64,000 nucleotides of DNA. Source: Stenotrophomonas sp. VV52 (GTDB lineage Bacteria > Pseudomonadota > Gammaproteobacteria > Xanthomonadales > Xanthomonadaceae). The position numbers and the translations under genes were made by a program. The first letter of the stretch is position 1. The number at the start of each line of letters is the position of its first letter. This document shows positions 8,495-19,118 of the stretch, piece after piece. The stretch lies in contig NZ_PKQQ01000013.1 of the NCBI RefSeq assembly GCF_002893095.1, forward strand, positions 1 to 64,000, in the 5' to 3' direction. The notes beneath the pieces are model-generated. The model saw only the letters and a list, made by a program, of their open reading frames with translations, was not told the DNA's origin and did no database searches.

Positions 8495-10207
8495 ATGACC
8501 GAGATCCTGTTGATCCTGCTGGCCAGCATCGTGCTGGCCTTTCCGCTTGGGCTGTACCTGGCCCGGGTGATGCGCGGTGGGCCGATGCGCGGCGACGCGC
8601 TGTTCGCCTGGATTGAGAAGCCGCTGTACCGCGTGCTGGGGGTGAACCCGGTGCGCGGCATGTCCTGGCGCGGCTACGTGGGCGCCTTCCTGCTCAGCAA
8701 CCTGGTGATTGCCGTGCTGGTGCAGGCGGTGCTCATGACCCAGGCCTGGCTGCCGTTCAACCCCGACCAGATTCCCAACATGCGCTGGGACACGGCGCTG
8801 CACACGATGGTCTCGTTCCTGACCAACACCAACCAGCAGCACTACTCCGGCCAGGCGCAGCTGTCGTACTTCTCGCAGATGACCGCGATCACCGGCCTGC
8901 AGGTCGTCACCCCGATGATGGGCCTGGCACTGGTGGTGGCCACGCTGCGGGCGCTGTTCGGTACCGCTCCGGAAGGCGAACCCGCCGACCCTGCCCTGCC
9001 GGCCGACCGCCGCATCGACGTGGGCAACTACTACGCCGACGTGGTGCGTTCGTGCGTGCGCTTCATGCTGCCGCTGTGCCTTCTGTGGGCCGTGCTGCTG
9101 ACCAGCCAGGGCGTGCCCTCCACGCTGGCCGGTGGCCCCACCGCCACGCCGATCGACGCCACGGCCGGCATGGACAGCCAGAAGCTGCCGCTGGGCCCGG
9201 TCGCTGCAATGGTCGCGGCCAAGCAGCTGGGTGCCAACGGGGGCGGCTGGTACGGCCCCAACAGCAGCATGCCGCTGGAAAACCCGACCCCGCTGTCGAA
9301 CGCACTGGAACTGATCGGCATCCTGCTGATCCCGATCGCGGTGGTGTTCATGCTCGGTGCCTTCACCGGGCGCAAGCGGCTGGCCGGGCTGGTGTTCGGC
9401 TGCATGCTGGCAATGTCCAGCGTCTCGGTGGCCGCCACGGTGTGGCTGGAAGGCCATTCGGCCACGGCCGCCAGCCCGCTGCTGATGGAAGGCAAGGAAG
9501 TGCGCTTCGGTGCCGACGGCACGGCCTTGTGGGCGGCGATCACCACCCAGGTCTCCAACGGCTCGGTCAACGGCATGCACGATTCGCTCAGCCCGCTGGC
9601 CGGTGCGGTGCCGATGGTGAACATGCTGGTCAGCGCGATCTGGGGTGGCATCGGCTGCGGCCTGCAGCAGTTCCTCGTGTACCTGCTGCTGGGCGTATTC
9701 CTGGCCGGTCTGATGACCGGACGTACCCCGGAGCTGCTGGGCCGCAAGCTGGAGACCCCGCAGGTGCGCCTGCTCGCACTGCTGGTACTGCTGCAGCCGA
9801 TCACCCTCCTGGCGTTCACCGCGATCACGCTGGCCATTCCGTCGATCACCGGCACCTCGAATCCCGCGTTCCATGGCGTCAGCCAGGTGTTCTACGAGTA
9901 CGTGTCGGCCTTCGCCAACAACGGCTCGGGCTTCGAAGGGCTGGGCGATGCGACGCCGTGGTGGAACCTGAGCTGCACCCTGGTACTGCTGCTGGGCCGC
10001 TACCCGGTGCTGGTGATTCCGCTGATTGTCTGCGCCCAGCTGGCGGCCAAGCGGCGTGCGCCGGAATCGGCCGGCACGCTGCAGATTGAAACCCCGACCT
10101 TCGCGCTGACCCTGATCGCGCTGATCGTCGTCCTGACCGTATTGCAGTTCATGCCGGCGCTGGTGCTGGGGCCGGTTGCCGACCACCTGTCGCTGACGCT
10201 GCGCTGA
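8495..10207 (+). CDS. kdpA: Potassium-transporting ATPase, channel-like subunit A
   Basis: Integral membrane subunit that binds and conducts K+ in the high-affinity Kdp ATPase. The 570-residue protein has many membrane segments and four pore-loop repeats of the potassium channel type, visible as [40 protein letters not shown] and [11 protein letters not shown]. The length is normal. It is preceded by kdpF and followed by kdpB after 11 bp. Confidence 0.98.
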   Translation: MTEILLILLASIVLAFPLGLYLARVMRGGPMRGDALFAWIEKPLYRVLGVNPVRGMSWRGYVGAFLLSNLVIAVLVQAVLMTQAWLPFNPDQIPNMRWDTALHTMVSFLTNTNQQHYSGQAQLSYFSQMTAITGLQVVTPMMGLALVVATLRALFGTAPEGEPADPALPADRRIDVGNYYADVVRSCVRFMLPLCLLWAVLLTSQGVPSTLAGGPTATPIDATAGMDSQKLPLGPVAAMVAAKQLGANGGGWYGPNSSMPLENPTPLSNALELIGILLIPIAVVFMLGAFTGRKRLAGLVFGCMLAMSSVSVAATVWLEGHSATAASPLLMEGKEVRFGADGTALWAAITTQVSNGSVNGMHDSLSPLAGAVPMVNMLVSAIWGGIGCGLQQFLVYLLLGVFLAGLMTGRTPELLGRKLETPQVRLLALLVLLQPITLLAFTAITLAIPSITGTSNPAFHGVSQVFYEYVSAFANNGSGFEGLGDATPWWNLSCTLVLLLGRYPVLVIPLIVCAQLAAKRRAPESAGTLQIETPTFALTLIALIVVLTVLQFMPALVLGPVADHLSLTLR

Positions 10208-10218
10208 GACGCGAGACC

Positions 10219-12270
10219 ATGAGTACCTATCCCTTGAATGCAACTTCCACCCGCCGCCCACGCCTGCTTGATGGCGCCGGCCTGCGCCGGGCACTGCGCG
10301 ACGCGGTGGTCAAGCTGTCGCCGCGCCACCTGCTGCACAGCCCGGTGATGGCGGTGGTGATGGTGGGCACGCTGGTGAGCCTGCTGGTCACGCTCACCGG
10401 CAACGCGCCGCTGGGCTTCGGCCTGGCGGTGACCGCGATCCTGCTACTCACCGTGCTGTTCGGCAATTTCGCCGAAGCGGTGGCCGAAGCGCGCGGTCGT
10501 GGCCAGGCCGCGTCGCTGCGCCGTGCACGCCAGGACCTGAGCGCACGTCGCCTTGCAGCCGCGCATGCCGGTGCCAGTGAAACCCAGGTACCGGCTGCCG
10601 AGCTGCGCCCAGGCGACCATGTGATCGTCAGTGCCGGCGAACTGGTGCCGGCCGACGGCGAGATCGTGCACGGCCTGGCCACCATCAACGAAGCGGCAGT
10701 GACCGGCGAGTCGGCCCCGGTGCTGCGCGAAGCCGGCACCGACCGCAGCGGCGTGATCGGCGGCACCAAGGTGCTCTCCGACCAGATCATCGTGAAGATC
10801 ACCGCCGAGCCGGGGCACAGCTTCCTGGACCGCATGATCGCGCTGGTGGAAGGCGCCAACCGGCAGAAGACGCCGAACGAGGTGGCCCTGACCCTGCTGC
10901 TGGCGGCGATGACGCTGACCTTCCTGGTGGTGGTGGCCACGCTGCCGGCGATCGGTGCGTTCGTCGGGGTGAAGGTCGACCCGCTGCTGCTGATCGCGCT
11001 GCTGGTGTGCCTGATTCCGACCACCATCGGCGGGTTGCTGCCGGCCATTGGTATTGCCGGCATGAACCGTGCGCTGGCGGCCAACATCCTGGCCAAGAGC
11101 GGCAAGGCGGTGGAAGTGGCCGGCGACGTGGACGTGCTGCTGCTCGACAAGACCGGCACCATCACCCACGGCGATCGCCAGGCCAGCCACTTCCACGCGC
11201 TGGCCGGGATCGAAGCGACCCAGCTGCGCGAAGCGGCGCTGCTGTCCTCGCTGGCCGACCCGACCCCGGAAGGCAAATCCATCGTGCGCCTTGCGCGTGA
11301 GCAGGGCTGCACCACGGGCGAGCCTGACAAGGCGGAGTACCTCGCCTTCAGCGCGCAGACCCGCATGTCCGGCGTGGACCTGGACGGCGGCCGGCGCATC
11401 CGCAAGGGTGCCGCCGATGCGATCACCGCGTATGTGCGCGAACTGGGTGGCAGCGTGCCGGCCGAGCTGGCCGGGCGGGTGGAACAGGTAGCGCGCAACG
11501 GCGCCACGCCGCTGGTGGTGTGCGAAGGCCGCCACGTGCTGGGCGTGATCGAGCTGAGCGACGTGGTCAAGCACGGCATGCGCGAGAAGTTCGCGCAGCT
11601 GCGGGCGATGGGCATCCGCACGGTGATGATTACCGGTGACAACCCGCTTACCGCCGCGGCCATTGCCGCCGAAGCGGGCGTGGACGACTACATCGCCGAG
11701 GCGCGCCCGGAGGACAAACTGGCCCGGATCCGCGCCGAGCAGGCCGGTGGACGGCTGGTGGCGATGGTCGGCGACGGCACCAACGATGCGCCCGCGCTGG
11801 CCCAGGCCGACATCGGCCTGGCAATGAACTCGGGCACCCAGGCGGCCAAGGAAGCCGGCAACATGGTGGACCTGGATTCGGACCCGACCAAGCTGCTGGC
11901 GGTGGTGGAAGTGGGCAAGCAGCAGCTGATCACGCGCGGCGCGCTGACCACCTTCTCGCTGGCCAACGATGTCTCAAAGTACTTCGCGATCCTGCCGGCG
12001 TTGTTCGCCGCCACCTTGCCTGCGATGGCGACGTTGAACGTGATGCAGCTGTCCAGCCCGCGCAATGCGGTGCTGGCGGCGCTGATCTTCAACGCGCTGG
12101 TGATTCCGGCCCTGATTCCGCTGGCGCTGCGCGGGGTGCGCTTCCGCACGGCCACGGCCACCGCGCTGCTGCGCCGGAACATGCTGGTGTACGGGCTCGG
12201 CGGCGTGCTGCTGCCGTTTGCGGCCATCAAGTTGATCGACCTCTTCCTCTTCTCGGTATTCGGCGCATGA
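10219..12270 (+). CDS. kdpB: Potassium-transporting P-type ATPase, subunit B
   Basis: The catalytic subunit that hydrolyses ATP for K+ uptake. The 683-residue protein has the actuator TGES loop ([11 protein letters not shown] region, about residue 167), the phosphorylation motif DKTGT (Asp near residue 311), and the hinge [16 protein letters not shown] in the C-terminal third. Membrane segments flank these domains. Its end overlaps the kdpC start by 4 bp, so translation is probably coupled. Confidence 0.98.
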   Translation: MSTYPLNATSTRRPRLLDGAGLRRALRDAVVKLSPRHLLHSPVMAVVMVGTLVSLLVTLTGNAPLGFGLAVTAILLLTVLFGNFAEAVAEARGRGQAASLRRARQDLSARRLAAAHAGASETQVPAAELRPGDHVIVSAGELVPADGEIVHGLATINEAAVTGESAPVLREAGTDRSGVIGGTKVLSDQIIVKITAEPGHSFLDRMIALVEGANRQKTPNEVALTLLLAAMTLTFLVVVATLPAIGAFVGVKVDPLLLIALLVCLIPTTIGGLLPAIGIAGMNRALAANILAKSGKAVEVAGDVDVLLLDKTGTITHGDRQASHFHALAGIEATQLREAALLSSLADPTPEGKSIVRLAREQGCTTGEPDKAEYLAFSAQTRMSGVDLDGGRRIRKGAADAITAYVRELGGSVPAELAGRVEQVARNGATPLVVCEGRHVLGVIELSDVVKHGMREKFAQLRAMGIRTVMITGDNPLTAAAIAAEAGVDDYIAEARPEDKLARIRAEQAGGRLVAMVGDGTNDAPALAQADIGLAMNSGTQAAKEAGNMVDLDSDPTKLLAVVEVGKQQLITRGALTTFSLANDVSKYFAILPALFAATLPAMATLNVMQLSSPRNAVLAALIFNALVIPALIPLALRGVRFRTATATALLRRNMLVYGLGGVLLPFAAIKLIDLFLFSVFGA

Positions 12271-12908
12271 ACCGCTCTGCTGCTGTTTCGCTTTCCCGTC
12301 CGGCGCGTACCCGCGCCGCTGTTTCCGTCGCCCTGCAGCACCGGGGTGCACTGCGCCCGGCCATTGGGCTGGGTGTGGCCAGCCTGCTGGTGCTTGGGCT
12401 GGCGTATGCGGTAGGCACGACGACGGTCAGCCGCGCCCTGTTCCCCGCGAAGGCCGATGGCAGCCTGCTGGTCGTCGACGGCCAGGTGCGGGGTTCGCGC
12501 CTCGTCGCGCAGCCGTTTGCCGGGGACGGCTACTTCCAGACCCGGCCCTCGGCCGCCGGCTACGACCCGATGGCGGCGGCCGGCAGCAACCTGGCGCGCA
12601 GCAACCCGGCGCTGCAGGAGCGCGTGCGTGAGGCGACGGCGGCGGTCGCGCTTCGCGAGGGCGTGCCTACCAGTGCCGTACCCGGCGACCTGGTGACCCA
12701 GTCCGGTGCCGGCATGGATCCGGAGATCTCGCCACAGGCCGCAGCAGTTCAGGTGGCGCGGGTGGCGCGTGCGCGAGGCATGGACGCCGCGCAGGTGGAA
12801 GCCCTGGTGGCCGCGCAAACGGAGGGGCCGCAGTGGGGGGTGTTCGGACAGCCACGGGTGAATGTGATGGAGCTCAATACAGCGTTGGATCACACTCTGC
12901 ACCCATGA
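12267..12908 (+). CDS. kdpC: Potassium-transporting ATPase, subunit C
   Basis: Single-span subunit of the Kdp pump, 213 residues. A membrane helix at about residues 32-50 is followed by a periplasmic domain with the family motifs [19 protein letters not shown] and [14 protein letters not shown]. The overlap with kdpB at the start and with kdpD at the end (ATGA, 12905-12908) ties it into one polycistronic unit with the sensor genes. Confidence 0.97.
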   Translation: MNRSAAVSLSRPARTRAAVSVALQHRGALRPAIGLGVASLLVLGLAYAVGTTTVSRALFPAKADGSLLVVDGQVRGSRLVAQPFAGDGYFQTRPSAAGYDPMAAAGSNLARSNPALQERVREATAAVALREGVPTSAVPGDLVTQSGAGMDPEISPQAAAVQVARVARARGMDAAQVEALVAAQTEGPQWGVFGQPRVNVMELNTALDHTLHP

Positions 12909-15565
12909 CCGATTCCCGTACACGACAGGCCGATGCACTGGTGGAGAGCCTTCAGCGCGAGGCCGGTGGCAAGCTGACCGTGTTCCTGGGCGCCGCGCCC
13001 GGGGTGGGCAAGACCTACAGCATGCTCGGGCGCGCGCACGAACAGCTGCGCCGGGGCGTGGACGTGGTGGTCGGGCTGGTGGAAACCCACGGCCGCGCGG
13101 AAACGGCCGCGCTGCTGGACGGCCTCCCGCAGGTGCCCCTGCTGCAGCGCGCGTACCAGCAGCATGCGCTGCAGGAAATGGATTTGGACGCGGTGCTGGC
13201 GCGCCACCCGGCACTGGTGCTGGTGGACGAACTGGCCCACCGCAACGTGCCGGGCAGCCGCCACGAGCGTCGCTGGCAGGACGTGATGGAACTGCTGGAC
13301 GCCGGCATCGACGTCTGGACCACGATCAACATCCAGCACCTGGAAAGCCTCAACGACGTGGTGATGCGCATCACCGGGGTGCGGGTCAGCGAGACCGTGC
13401 CCGATGCGGTGCTCGACCGTTTGCACGACATCGTGCTGGTCGACCTGCCGCCACGCGAACTGATCGAGCGCCTGCAGCAGGGCAAGGTGTACGTGCCCGA
13501 GCAGGCCGCACAGGCGCTGCAGGCGTTCTTTTCACCGGCCAACCTGACCGCGCTGCGCGAGCTGGCCATGCAGGAAGCGGCTGACCGGGTCGACACCAGC
13601 CTGCGCGAAACCCGCGCCGCGCGCGGCGAAGGCAACCTGCCGCTGCGGCGGCGGGTGCTGGTGGCGATCGACGGCGGCGGCCAGAGCGAGTACCTGGTGC
13701 GGGTGGGCCGGCGCATCGCCGAACGCCGCGATGCGCCGTGGACGGTGGTGACCGTGCAGCGCCGACGCGAGGACGAAGGCACCCGCCGCGAGATCGACGC
13801 CGCGTTCGCGCTGGCCCGGCGGCTGGGCGGCGAGGCCGAGCTGCTGCACGGGCCGAGCATTGCCGACGCGCTACTCGACCATGCCGCGCACAACAGCGTG
13901 TCCACCCTGGTGCTGGGCCGTACCCGCGAGCGGCCGTTTGCGCGCATGCTCAACCGCACCCTCACCCAGCAGCTGATCCAGCGCGGCGCGCACTACGAGA
14001 TCACCATCATCGGCACCCCGCAGGCGCGCGCGCATGCGCGTCGCCATGGTCTTTCGATGCCGACCCTGAGTACCGGCCGCGATTCCCTGCTCGCCCTCAC
14101 CGCGACCGCGCTGGCCTGCCTGGTGGCGCTGGTGGCCGAGCGCTGGGTGGGGCTGTACGACCTCTCGATGGTGTTCATCGTGGCGGTGGTGGTGGTGGCT
14201 GCACGCAGCCGTACCAGTGCGGCGGTGATGGCGGCGGCGTTGTGCTTCCTGGCCTACAACTTCTTCTTCATCTCGCCCCGCTTCACCTTCGCGATCAGCG
14301 CGCGCCAGGGCGTGATCACCGTGTTCCTGTTCCTGGTGGCGGCACTGGTGGCCGGGCGGCTGGCCTCGCGCCTGCGCATGCAGGTGGTGGCGCTGCGCGC
14401 GGCCAACCGGCATGCCAATGCACGCCAGGTACTGGGCGGGCAGCTGACCCGCGCGGCCAGCAACGAACAGGTGGCGCAGGCCGGGCGCGAGGCGCTGGAA
14501 CAGGCGCTGGATGCACCGGCCTGGCTGCGCATCGGCGCCGACACCAGCACCAGCGGCAGCGCCGCGCCGGGCGACACCGACCTGGCCGCCGCCGACTGGG
14601 CACAGCGCAATGGCCAGCCCAGCGGCCGCTTCACCGACACCCTGGCCGGCGCGGACTGGTGGTTCCTGCCGCTGCTGGACGGCGACGAACGGACCATCGG
14701 CGTGGCGGGCATCCGCTTCCCGCGCAGTGCGCCGCGGCTGACCCCGGAGCAGCGCCAGCTGGCCGAAGCGATGGTGGATGACATCGCGCAGGCGGCGCTG
14801 CGCACGCGGCTGGTGGCCGATCTGGAAAAGGCGCACGTGAGCAACGAGACCGAGCGGCTGCGCTCGGCACTGCTGTCCTCGGTGTCGCACGACCTGCGCT
14901 CGCCGCTGGCGGCGATGATCGGTTCGGCCGACAGCCTTTTCAGCTACGCCGATGCGATGGACGCGCGCGACCGGCGTGCGCTGCTGGACACCATCCTGGT
15001 GGAAGGCGAGCGGCTGGACCGCTACATCCAGAACCTGCTGGACATGACCCGGCTGGGCCACGAGGGCCTGAAGATCAACCGCGACTGGATCGGGGTGGAC
15101 GAGCTGGTGGGCTCGGCCGCGCGCCGGCTGCAGCGCTACCAGCCGGAGGTGCGGCTGCAGCTGGACATTCCCGGCACGCTGGCACCGATCTGGGTGCATC
15201 CGGCGCTGGTGGAACAGGCGGTGTTCAACGTGATGGAGAACGCCGCCAAGTTCTCCCCGCCCGGCGCGGCGGTGGAAGTGCAGGCGCGGCTGGTGGACGG
15301 CGAGCTGCGCATCGACGTGCTGGACGCCGGCCCGGGCATTCCCGATGAGGAGCGCGCGCGCATCTTCGACATGTTCTACAGCGTGGAGCGCGGCGACCGC
15401 GGCCGGCATGGTACCGGGCTCGGGCTGACCATCACCCAGGGCATGATCGGCGCGCACGGCGGCAGCGTGCAGGCGCTGCCGGGGCGCGACGGACGCGGTA
15501 CCCTGATCCGCATCACGCTCCCGCTGCTGCAACCGCACCCTGCCGATGACCACGACGAATCCTGA
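12905..15565 (+). CDS. kdpD: Kdp sensor histidine kinase
   Basis: Membrane kinase that responds to low K+ or turgor and phosphorylates KdpE. The 886 residues begin with the cytosolic KdpD domain, which contains a Walker A motif GAAPGVGKT (29-37), followed by a universal-stress-like domain (about 250-375), four close membrane helices (about 395-500), a GAF-like linker, and a histidine kinase core. The phospho-acceptor is H662 in SHDLRSP, and the ATPase boxes ENAAKFS and GTGLGLTITQ are intact. The ATG at 12905 is chosen because it overlaps the kdpC stop; an in-frame ATG 24 codons upstream lies inside kdpC. Confidence 0.97.
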   Translation: MTDSRTRQADALVESLQREAGGKLTVFLGAAPGVGKTYSMLGRAHEQLRRGVDVVVGLVETHGRAETAALLDGLPQVPLLQRAYQQHALQEMDLDAVLARHPALVLVDELAHRNVPGSRHERRWQDVMELLDAGIDVWTTINIQHLESLNDVVMRITGVRVSETVPDAVLDRLHDIVLVDLPPRELIERLQQGKVYVPEQAAQALQAFFSPANLTALRELAMQEAADRVDTSLRETRAARGEGNLPLRRRVLVAIDGGGQSEYLVRVGRRIAERRDAPWTVVTVQRRREDEGTRREIDAAFALARRLGGEAELLHGPSIADALLDHAAHNSVSTLVLGRTRERPFARMLNRTLTQQLIQRGAHYEITIIGTPQARAHARRHGLSMPTLSTGRDSLLALTATALACLVALVAERWVGLYDLSMVFIVAVVVVAARSRTSAAVMAAALCFLAYNFFFISPRFTFAISARQGVITVFLFLVAALVAGRLASRLRMQVVALRAANRHANARQVLGGQLTRAASNEQVAQAGREALEQALDAPAWLRIGADTSTSGSAAPGDTDLAAADWAQRNGQPSGRFTDTLAGADWWFLPLLDGDERTIGVAGIRFPRSAPRLTPEQRQLAEAMVDDIAQAALRTRLVADLEKAHVSNETERLRSALLSSVSHDLRSPLAAMIGSADSLFSYADAMDARDRRALLDTILVEGERLDRYIQNLLDMTRLGHEGLKINRDWIGVDELVGSAARRLQRYQPEVRLQLDIPGTLAPIWVHPALVEQAVFNVMENAAKFSPPGAAVEVQARLVDGELRIDVLDAGPGIPDEERARIFDMFYSVERGDRGRHGTGLGLTITQGMIGAHGGSVQALPGRDGRGTLIRITLPLLQPHPADDHDES

Positions 15566-16265
15566 CGCCTCCCACGGCGTGCCACCGGCGCGCGTGCTGG
15601 TGATCGACGACGAAGCGCAGATCCGCCGCTTCCTGGAGATCAGCCTGCGCGCGCAGGGTTATCGCGTGCTGCAGGCGGCCACCGGGCAGGACGGGCTGGA
15701 GCAGCTGGTGGGCGAAGGCGCGGACCTGGTGATCCTGGATATCGGCCTGCCCGACATGGAAGGCCACCAGGTGCTGGCCGAGCTGCGCCAGTGGAGCCAG
15801 GTGCCGGTGATCATGCTCACGGTGCGCGCCAGCGAAACCGAAAAGGTGCTGGCGCTGGACAACGGCGCCAACGACTACGTGACCAAGCCGTTCGGCACCC
15901 AGGAACTGATGGCGCGGGTGCGTGCGCTGCTGCGCACGCGCACGGTGTCGGCCGACGGGGTATTGCCGCAGTTCGACGACGGCCACCTGCATATCGACCT
16001 GGTCCGCCGCGAGGTGCACCTGGACGGCGCGCCGGTGGCGCTGACCCGCAAGGAATACGCGTTGCTGTCGCTGCTGCTGCGCAACGCCGGCCGGGTGGTG
16101 ACCCAGCCGCAGATCCTGGCCGAAATCTGGGGGCCGACCCACCAGCACGACACGCATTACCTGCGCATCCTGGTGGGCAAGCTGCGCCACAAGCTGGGCG
16201 ATTCCGCGCTCGATTCGAAGTACCTCTTTACCGAACCGGGCGTGGGTCTGCGCTTCAAGGGGTAA
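15546..16265 (+). CDS. kdpE: Kdp response regulator
   Basis: OmpR/PhoB-type regulator that activates kdpFABC when phosphorylated by KdpD. It has 239 residues: an N-terminal receiver with acidic residues D21/D22 and phospho-acceptor D65 in ILDIGLPD, the conserved K of VTKPFG, and a C-terminal winged helix (about 140-239). It overlaps kdpD by 20 bp. The probable target is the CTTTTTACG direct repeat at 8232-8251. Confidence 0.96.
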   Translation: MTTTNPDASHGVPPARVLVIDDEAQIRRFLEISLRAQGYRVLQAATGQDGLEQLVGEGADLVILDIGLPDMEGHQVLAELRQWSQVPVIMLTVRASETEKVLALDNGANDYVTKPFGTQELMARVRALLRTRTVSADGVLPQFDDGHLHIDLVRREVHLDGAPVALTRKEYALLSLLLRNAGRVVTQPQILAEIWGPTHQHDTHYLRILVGKLRHKLGDSALDSKYLFTEPGVGLRFKG

Positions 16266-16286
16266 TGCCGGCCGCTGGTCGGCTCC

Positions 16287-18629
16287 TCAGAATCCCAACT
16301 CAACCCCAGGCAGCAACGGCTGCAGCTGTTCGCGGAACAACGCCTTGATGCGCTCCAGCGGCGCTTCGTCGTTGCCCTCGAAACGCAGCACCAGCACCGG
16401 CGTGGTGTTGGAGGCGCGCAGCAGGCCCCAGCCGTCCGGGAAGTCCGCACGCAGGCCGTCGATGGTCGACAGTCGCGCGCCGAAGAACGGTGAGTCGTCC
16501 GCCTGCGCGGCAGAGACGAACAGCGACACCAGTGCATGCGGGGTGCCGTTCTCCACCGGCACCTTGAGTTCCGGCGTGGACACGCTGTCGGGCAATTCGT
16601 CCAGCACTTCCGACGGCGTCTCTTCGCGCTGGGCCAGGATTTCCAGCAGGCGCGAGGCGGCATACAGGCCATCGTCGAACCCGAACCAGCGTTCCTTGAA
16701 GAAGAAGTGTCCGCTCATCTCGCCGGCCAGCTCGGCGTCGGTCTCGCGCATCTTGGCCTTGATCAGCGAGTGCCCGGTCTTCCACATCATCGGGCTGCCA
16801 CCATTGCGCAGCACGTAGTCCGACAGCTTGCCGCTGCACTTCACGTCGTAGATGACCAGCGCGCCCGGATTACGCTGCAGCACGTCGGCCGCGAACAGCA
16901 TCAGCAGGCGGTCGGCGTAGATGATCTTTCCTTCCTTGGTGACCACGCCGAGGCGGTCGCCATCGCCGTCGAAGGCCAGGCCGATGTCGGCGTCGAAGCG
17001 CTTCACGGTCTGGATCAGGTCTTCCAGGTTGTCCGGGTCGCTCGGGTCCGGGTGATGGTTGGGGAAGGTGCCGTCCACGTCGCAGTAGAGCGGAATGACT
17101 TCGGCACCGATCGCCTCCAGCAGCGGCTGCGCCAGCTCACCGGCCACGCCGTTGCCGGCGTCGGCCACCACCTTGATCGGGCGGTCCAACTGCACGTCGT
17201 CGGCGATGCGCTGGATGTAGTCGGCATTGACGTCGCGCTGCTGCAGGCTGCCCGGCGTGGCGGCCACGTGCAGCTGGCCGTCGCGGATGCGCTGGTACAG
17301 CTCGGTGATGGCATCGCCGGAAAGGGTTTCGCCACCGACCACGATCTTGAAGCCGTTGTAGTCCGGCGGGTTGTGGCTGCCGGTTACCGCCACGCAGCTG
17401 CCCGCGCGCAGGTGATAGCTGGCGAAGTACACCACCGGGGTCGGGGCAAGGCCGATGTCGATGACGTCGCAGCCGGCGCGGCGCAGGCCTTCGATCAGGC
17501 TGGCGCTGAGCTCCGGTCCGGACAGCCGGCCGTCACGGCCCACCACGATGTCGCGCAGCCCCTGCACCTGCAGTACCGAGCCGATGGCCTGGCCGATCAG
17601 CACTGCAACCTGCGGGGTGAGCTCGCGACCGATCACGCCGCGGATGTCGTAGGCGCGGAAGATGCCTTCGGCGACCTCGTTGCCGGGACCGCTGGGCAGC
17701 GGCGGCGGCGCACCCGCCTCACTGGCTGCAGATGTCGCTTCCGGCACGGGGTCGAGTTCCAGGCTCTCGCGCAGGGTCGGGCCGTGTTCGCCTTCGGCCA
17801 CCTCGGTGCGGCGGCGCGGCAGCTTCACCTTGCCCTTGCCGAACTGCAGCATGCCGGCAATGGCCAGCAGCAGCACGGCCACGATGAACGACGGGATCGC
17901 GCCCAGGCCGAGCGGGCCCGGTTCGACGTCCGGCACCGCCGCCGACAGGCGCAGGCCGGTCTTGCCGATCGGCCGGGCCAGGCCTTCGGCGCCCTGCGAC
18001 AGCGAGGTGTCGCCCTGTTCGATGATGTTGTGCCCGCCCTGGCGCAGCGCCAGGTAGCCGGCCGACGGCACCCGCACCTTGTCGAAGGTGTCGGTCAGGC
18101 GCAGCAGCGGCTGGCGGACATAGATGACAGCAGGTCCCTGGTTGCCCAGCTGCACCGGCACGGCCAGGCCCAGGCGCTGGCCCCCGGCGTCGCGCACCAC
18201 GCGCGCGGTGACGGTGTCGCCGGCAATGGCCGCTTCCATCAGTGCCAGGCGCGCGTAGCCGAAGGTTTTCGGGTCGGCATAGGCCTGGTCGAGGTCGGTG
18301 GTGAACACCTCGACCTCTTCGGTGCCCGGCCAGCCTTCACGCACGGCCAGCGCGGTGGCGTCGGCGTCGCCGGCGGCCAGTGCGGTGCTGACCCGCTCGC
18401 TCTTGACGAGGGTCCGCAGCTGCGTGGTCTGGCCGTTGAGCGCGTTCTGCACGCCCTGCACGATCTCGTCGCGCGACTGTTCCAGCGCCTGCCCGGTCGA
18501 GGCCTGTCGCCATTGGCGCACCCCGCTCCAGGCAAACCACACCGCCATCAGGGCCAGAAGGCCCACCAGCACCAGCCCGTTACGCTTGCTTGTCAGTCGC
18601 GGCTGTCCTTCCGCCGTTGCCTTGCTCAT
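16287..18629 (-). CDS. Membrane-anchored phosphomannomutase/phosphoglucomutase with an N-terminal periplasmic module
   Basis: Interconverts hexose 6- and 1-phosphates for sugar nucleotide, LPS and exopolysaccharide synthesis. The catalytic part (about residues 318-780) is an AlgC/XanA-type alpha-D-phosphohexomutase. It has active-site S418 in TGSHNP, the metal loop DGDGDR (about 555-560) and the sugar-binding GEMSGH. Ahead of it are about 317 extra residues: a membrane helix at 19-35, a roughly 200-residue soluble segment that would be periplasmic, a second helix at 245-262, and a charged linker. Classical XanA/AlgC enzymes are near 450-460 residues. The gene follows dut by 15 bp, in the coaBC-dut-algC order seen in pseudomonads. 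Confidence 0.9.
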   Translation of the reverse strand: MSKATAEGQPRLTSKRNGLVLVGLLALMAVWFAWSGVRQWRQASTGQALEQSRDEIVQGVQNALNGQTTQLRTLVKSERVSTALAAGDADATALAVREGWPGTEEVEVFTTDLDQAYADPKTFGYARLALMEAAIAGDTVTARVVRDAGGQRLGLAVPVQLGNQGPAVIYVRQPLLRLTDTFDKVRVPSAGYLALRQGGHNIIEQGDTSLSQGAEGLARPIGKTGLRLSAAVPDVEPGPLGLGAIPSFIVAVLLLAIAGMLQFGKGKVKLPRRRTEVAEGEHGPTLRESLELDPVPEATSAASEAGAPPPLPSGPGNEVAEGIFRAYDIRGVIGRELTPQVAVLIGQAIGSVLQVQGLRDIVVGRDGRLSGPELSASLIEGLRRAGCDVIDIGLAPTPVVYFASYHLRAGSCVAVTGSHNPPDYNGFKIVVGGETLSGDAITELYQRIRDGQLHVAATPGSLQQRDVNADYIQRIADDVQLDRPIKVVADAGNGVAGELAQPLLEAIGAEVIPLYCDVDGTFPNHHPDPSDPDNLEDLIQTVKRFDADIGLAFDGDGDRLGVVTKEGKIIYADRLLMLFAADVLQRNPGALVIYDVKCSGKLSDYVLRNGGSPMMWKTGHSLIKAKMRETDAELAGEMSGHFFFKERWFGFDDGLYAASRLLEILAQREETPSEVLDELPDSVSTPELKVPVENGTPHALVSLFVSAAQADDSPFFGARLSTIDGLRADFPDGWGLLRASNTTPVLVLRFEGNDEAPLERIKALFREQLQPLLPGVELGF

Positions 18630-18644
18630 CGGTGTTACCCCCTG

Positions 18645-19118
18645 TCAGCGCACCCCGGTATGGCCGAATCCACCCGTTCCCCTGGCGCTGTCGGTGAAAG
18701 TATCCACTACCTGCAGGTCCACGCGTGCAATCGGCAGCACGACCAACTGTGCAATACGGTCACCGGGCTGCAGCGTGAAGGCCTCGCGGCCACGGTTCCA
18801 GGCGCTGATCAGCAGCGGTCCCTGGTAGTCGGCATCGATCAGGCCGGTGCCGTTGCCCAGCACGATGCCGTGCCGGTGCCCCAGCCCGGAGCGCGGCAAC
18901 ACCACCGCGCACAGGTTCGGGTCTTCGATATGGATGGCGATACCGCTGGGAATCAGCGCGGTGTCCCCCGGCTGCAGGGTGAGTTCGGTTTCCAGCGCGG
19001 CGCGCAGGTCGAGGCCGGCGCTGGCTTCGGTGGCGTAGGCCGGCATGGGCCAGTCGTCACCAAAGCGTGGATCGAGCAGCTTCACCTGCAGCGGCTGCAG
19101 GGACGGGGCTTGGGTCAT
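18645..19118 (-). CDS. dut: Deoxyuridine 5'-triphosphate nucleotidohydrolase
   Basis: Trimeric dUTPase that converts dUTP to dUMP and keeps uracil out of DNA. The 157-residue length is normal, and the five family motifs can be seen, including [23 protein letters not shown] and the C-terminal [11 protein letters not shown] glycine-rich arm. It overlaps the end of coaBC by 4 bp. Confidence 0.97.
   Translation of the reverse strand: MTQAPSLQPLQVKLLDPRFGDDWPMPAYATEASAGLDLRAALETELTLQPGDTALIPSGIAIHIEDPNLCAVVLPRSGLGHRHGIVLGNGTGLIDADYQGPLLISAWNRGREAFTLQPGDRIAQLVVLPIARVDLQVVDTFTDSARGTGGFGHTGVR

Noticed and set aside
7727..10294. 855-codon frame antisense to kdpA
   Set aside because: Composition is typical for antisense of membrane-protein codons; kdpA is complete and well supported.
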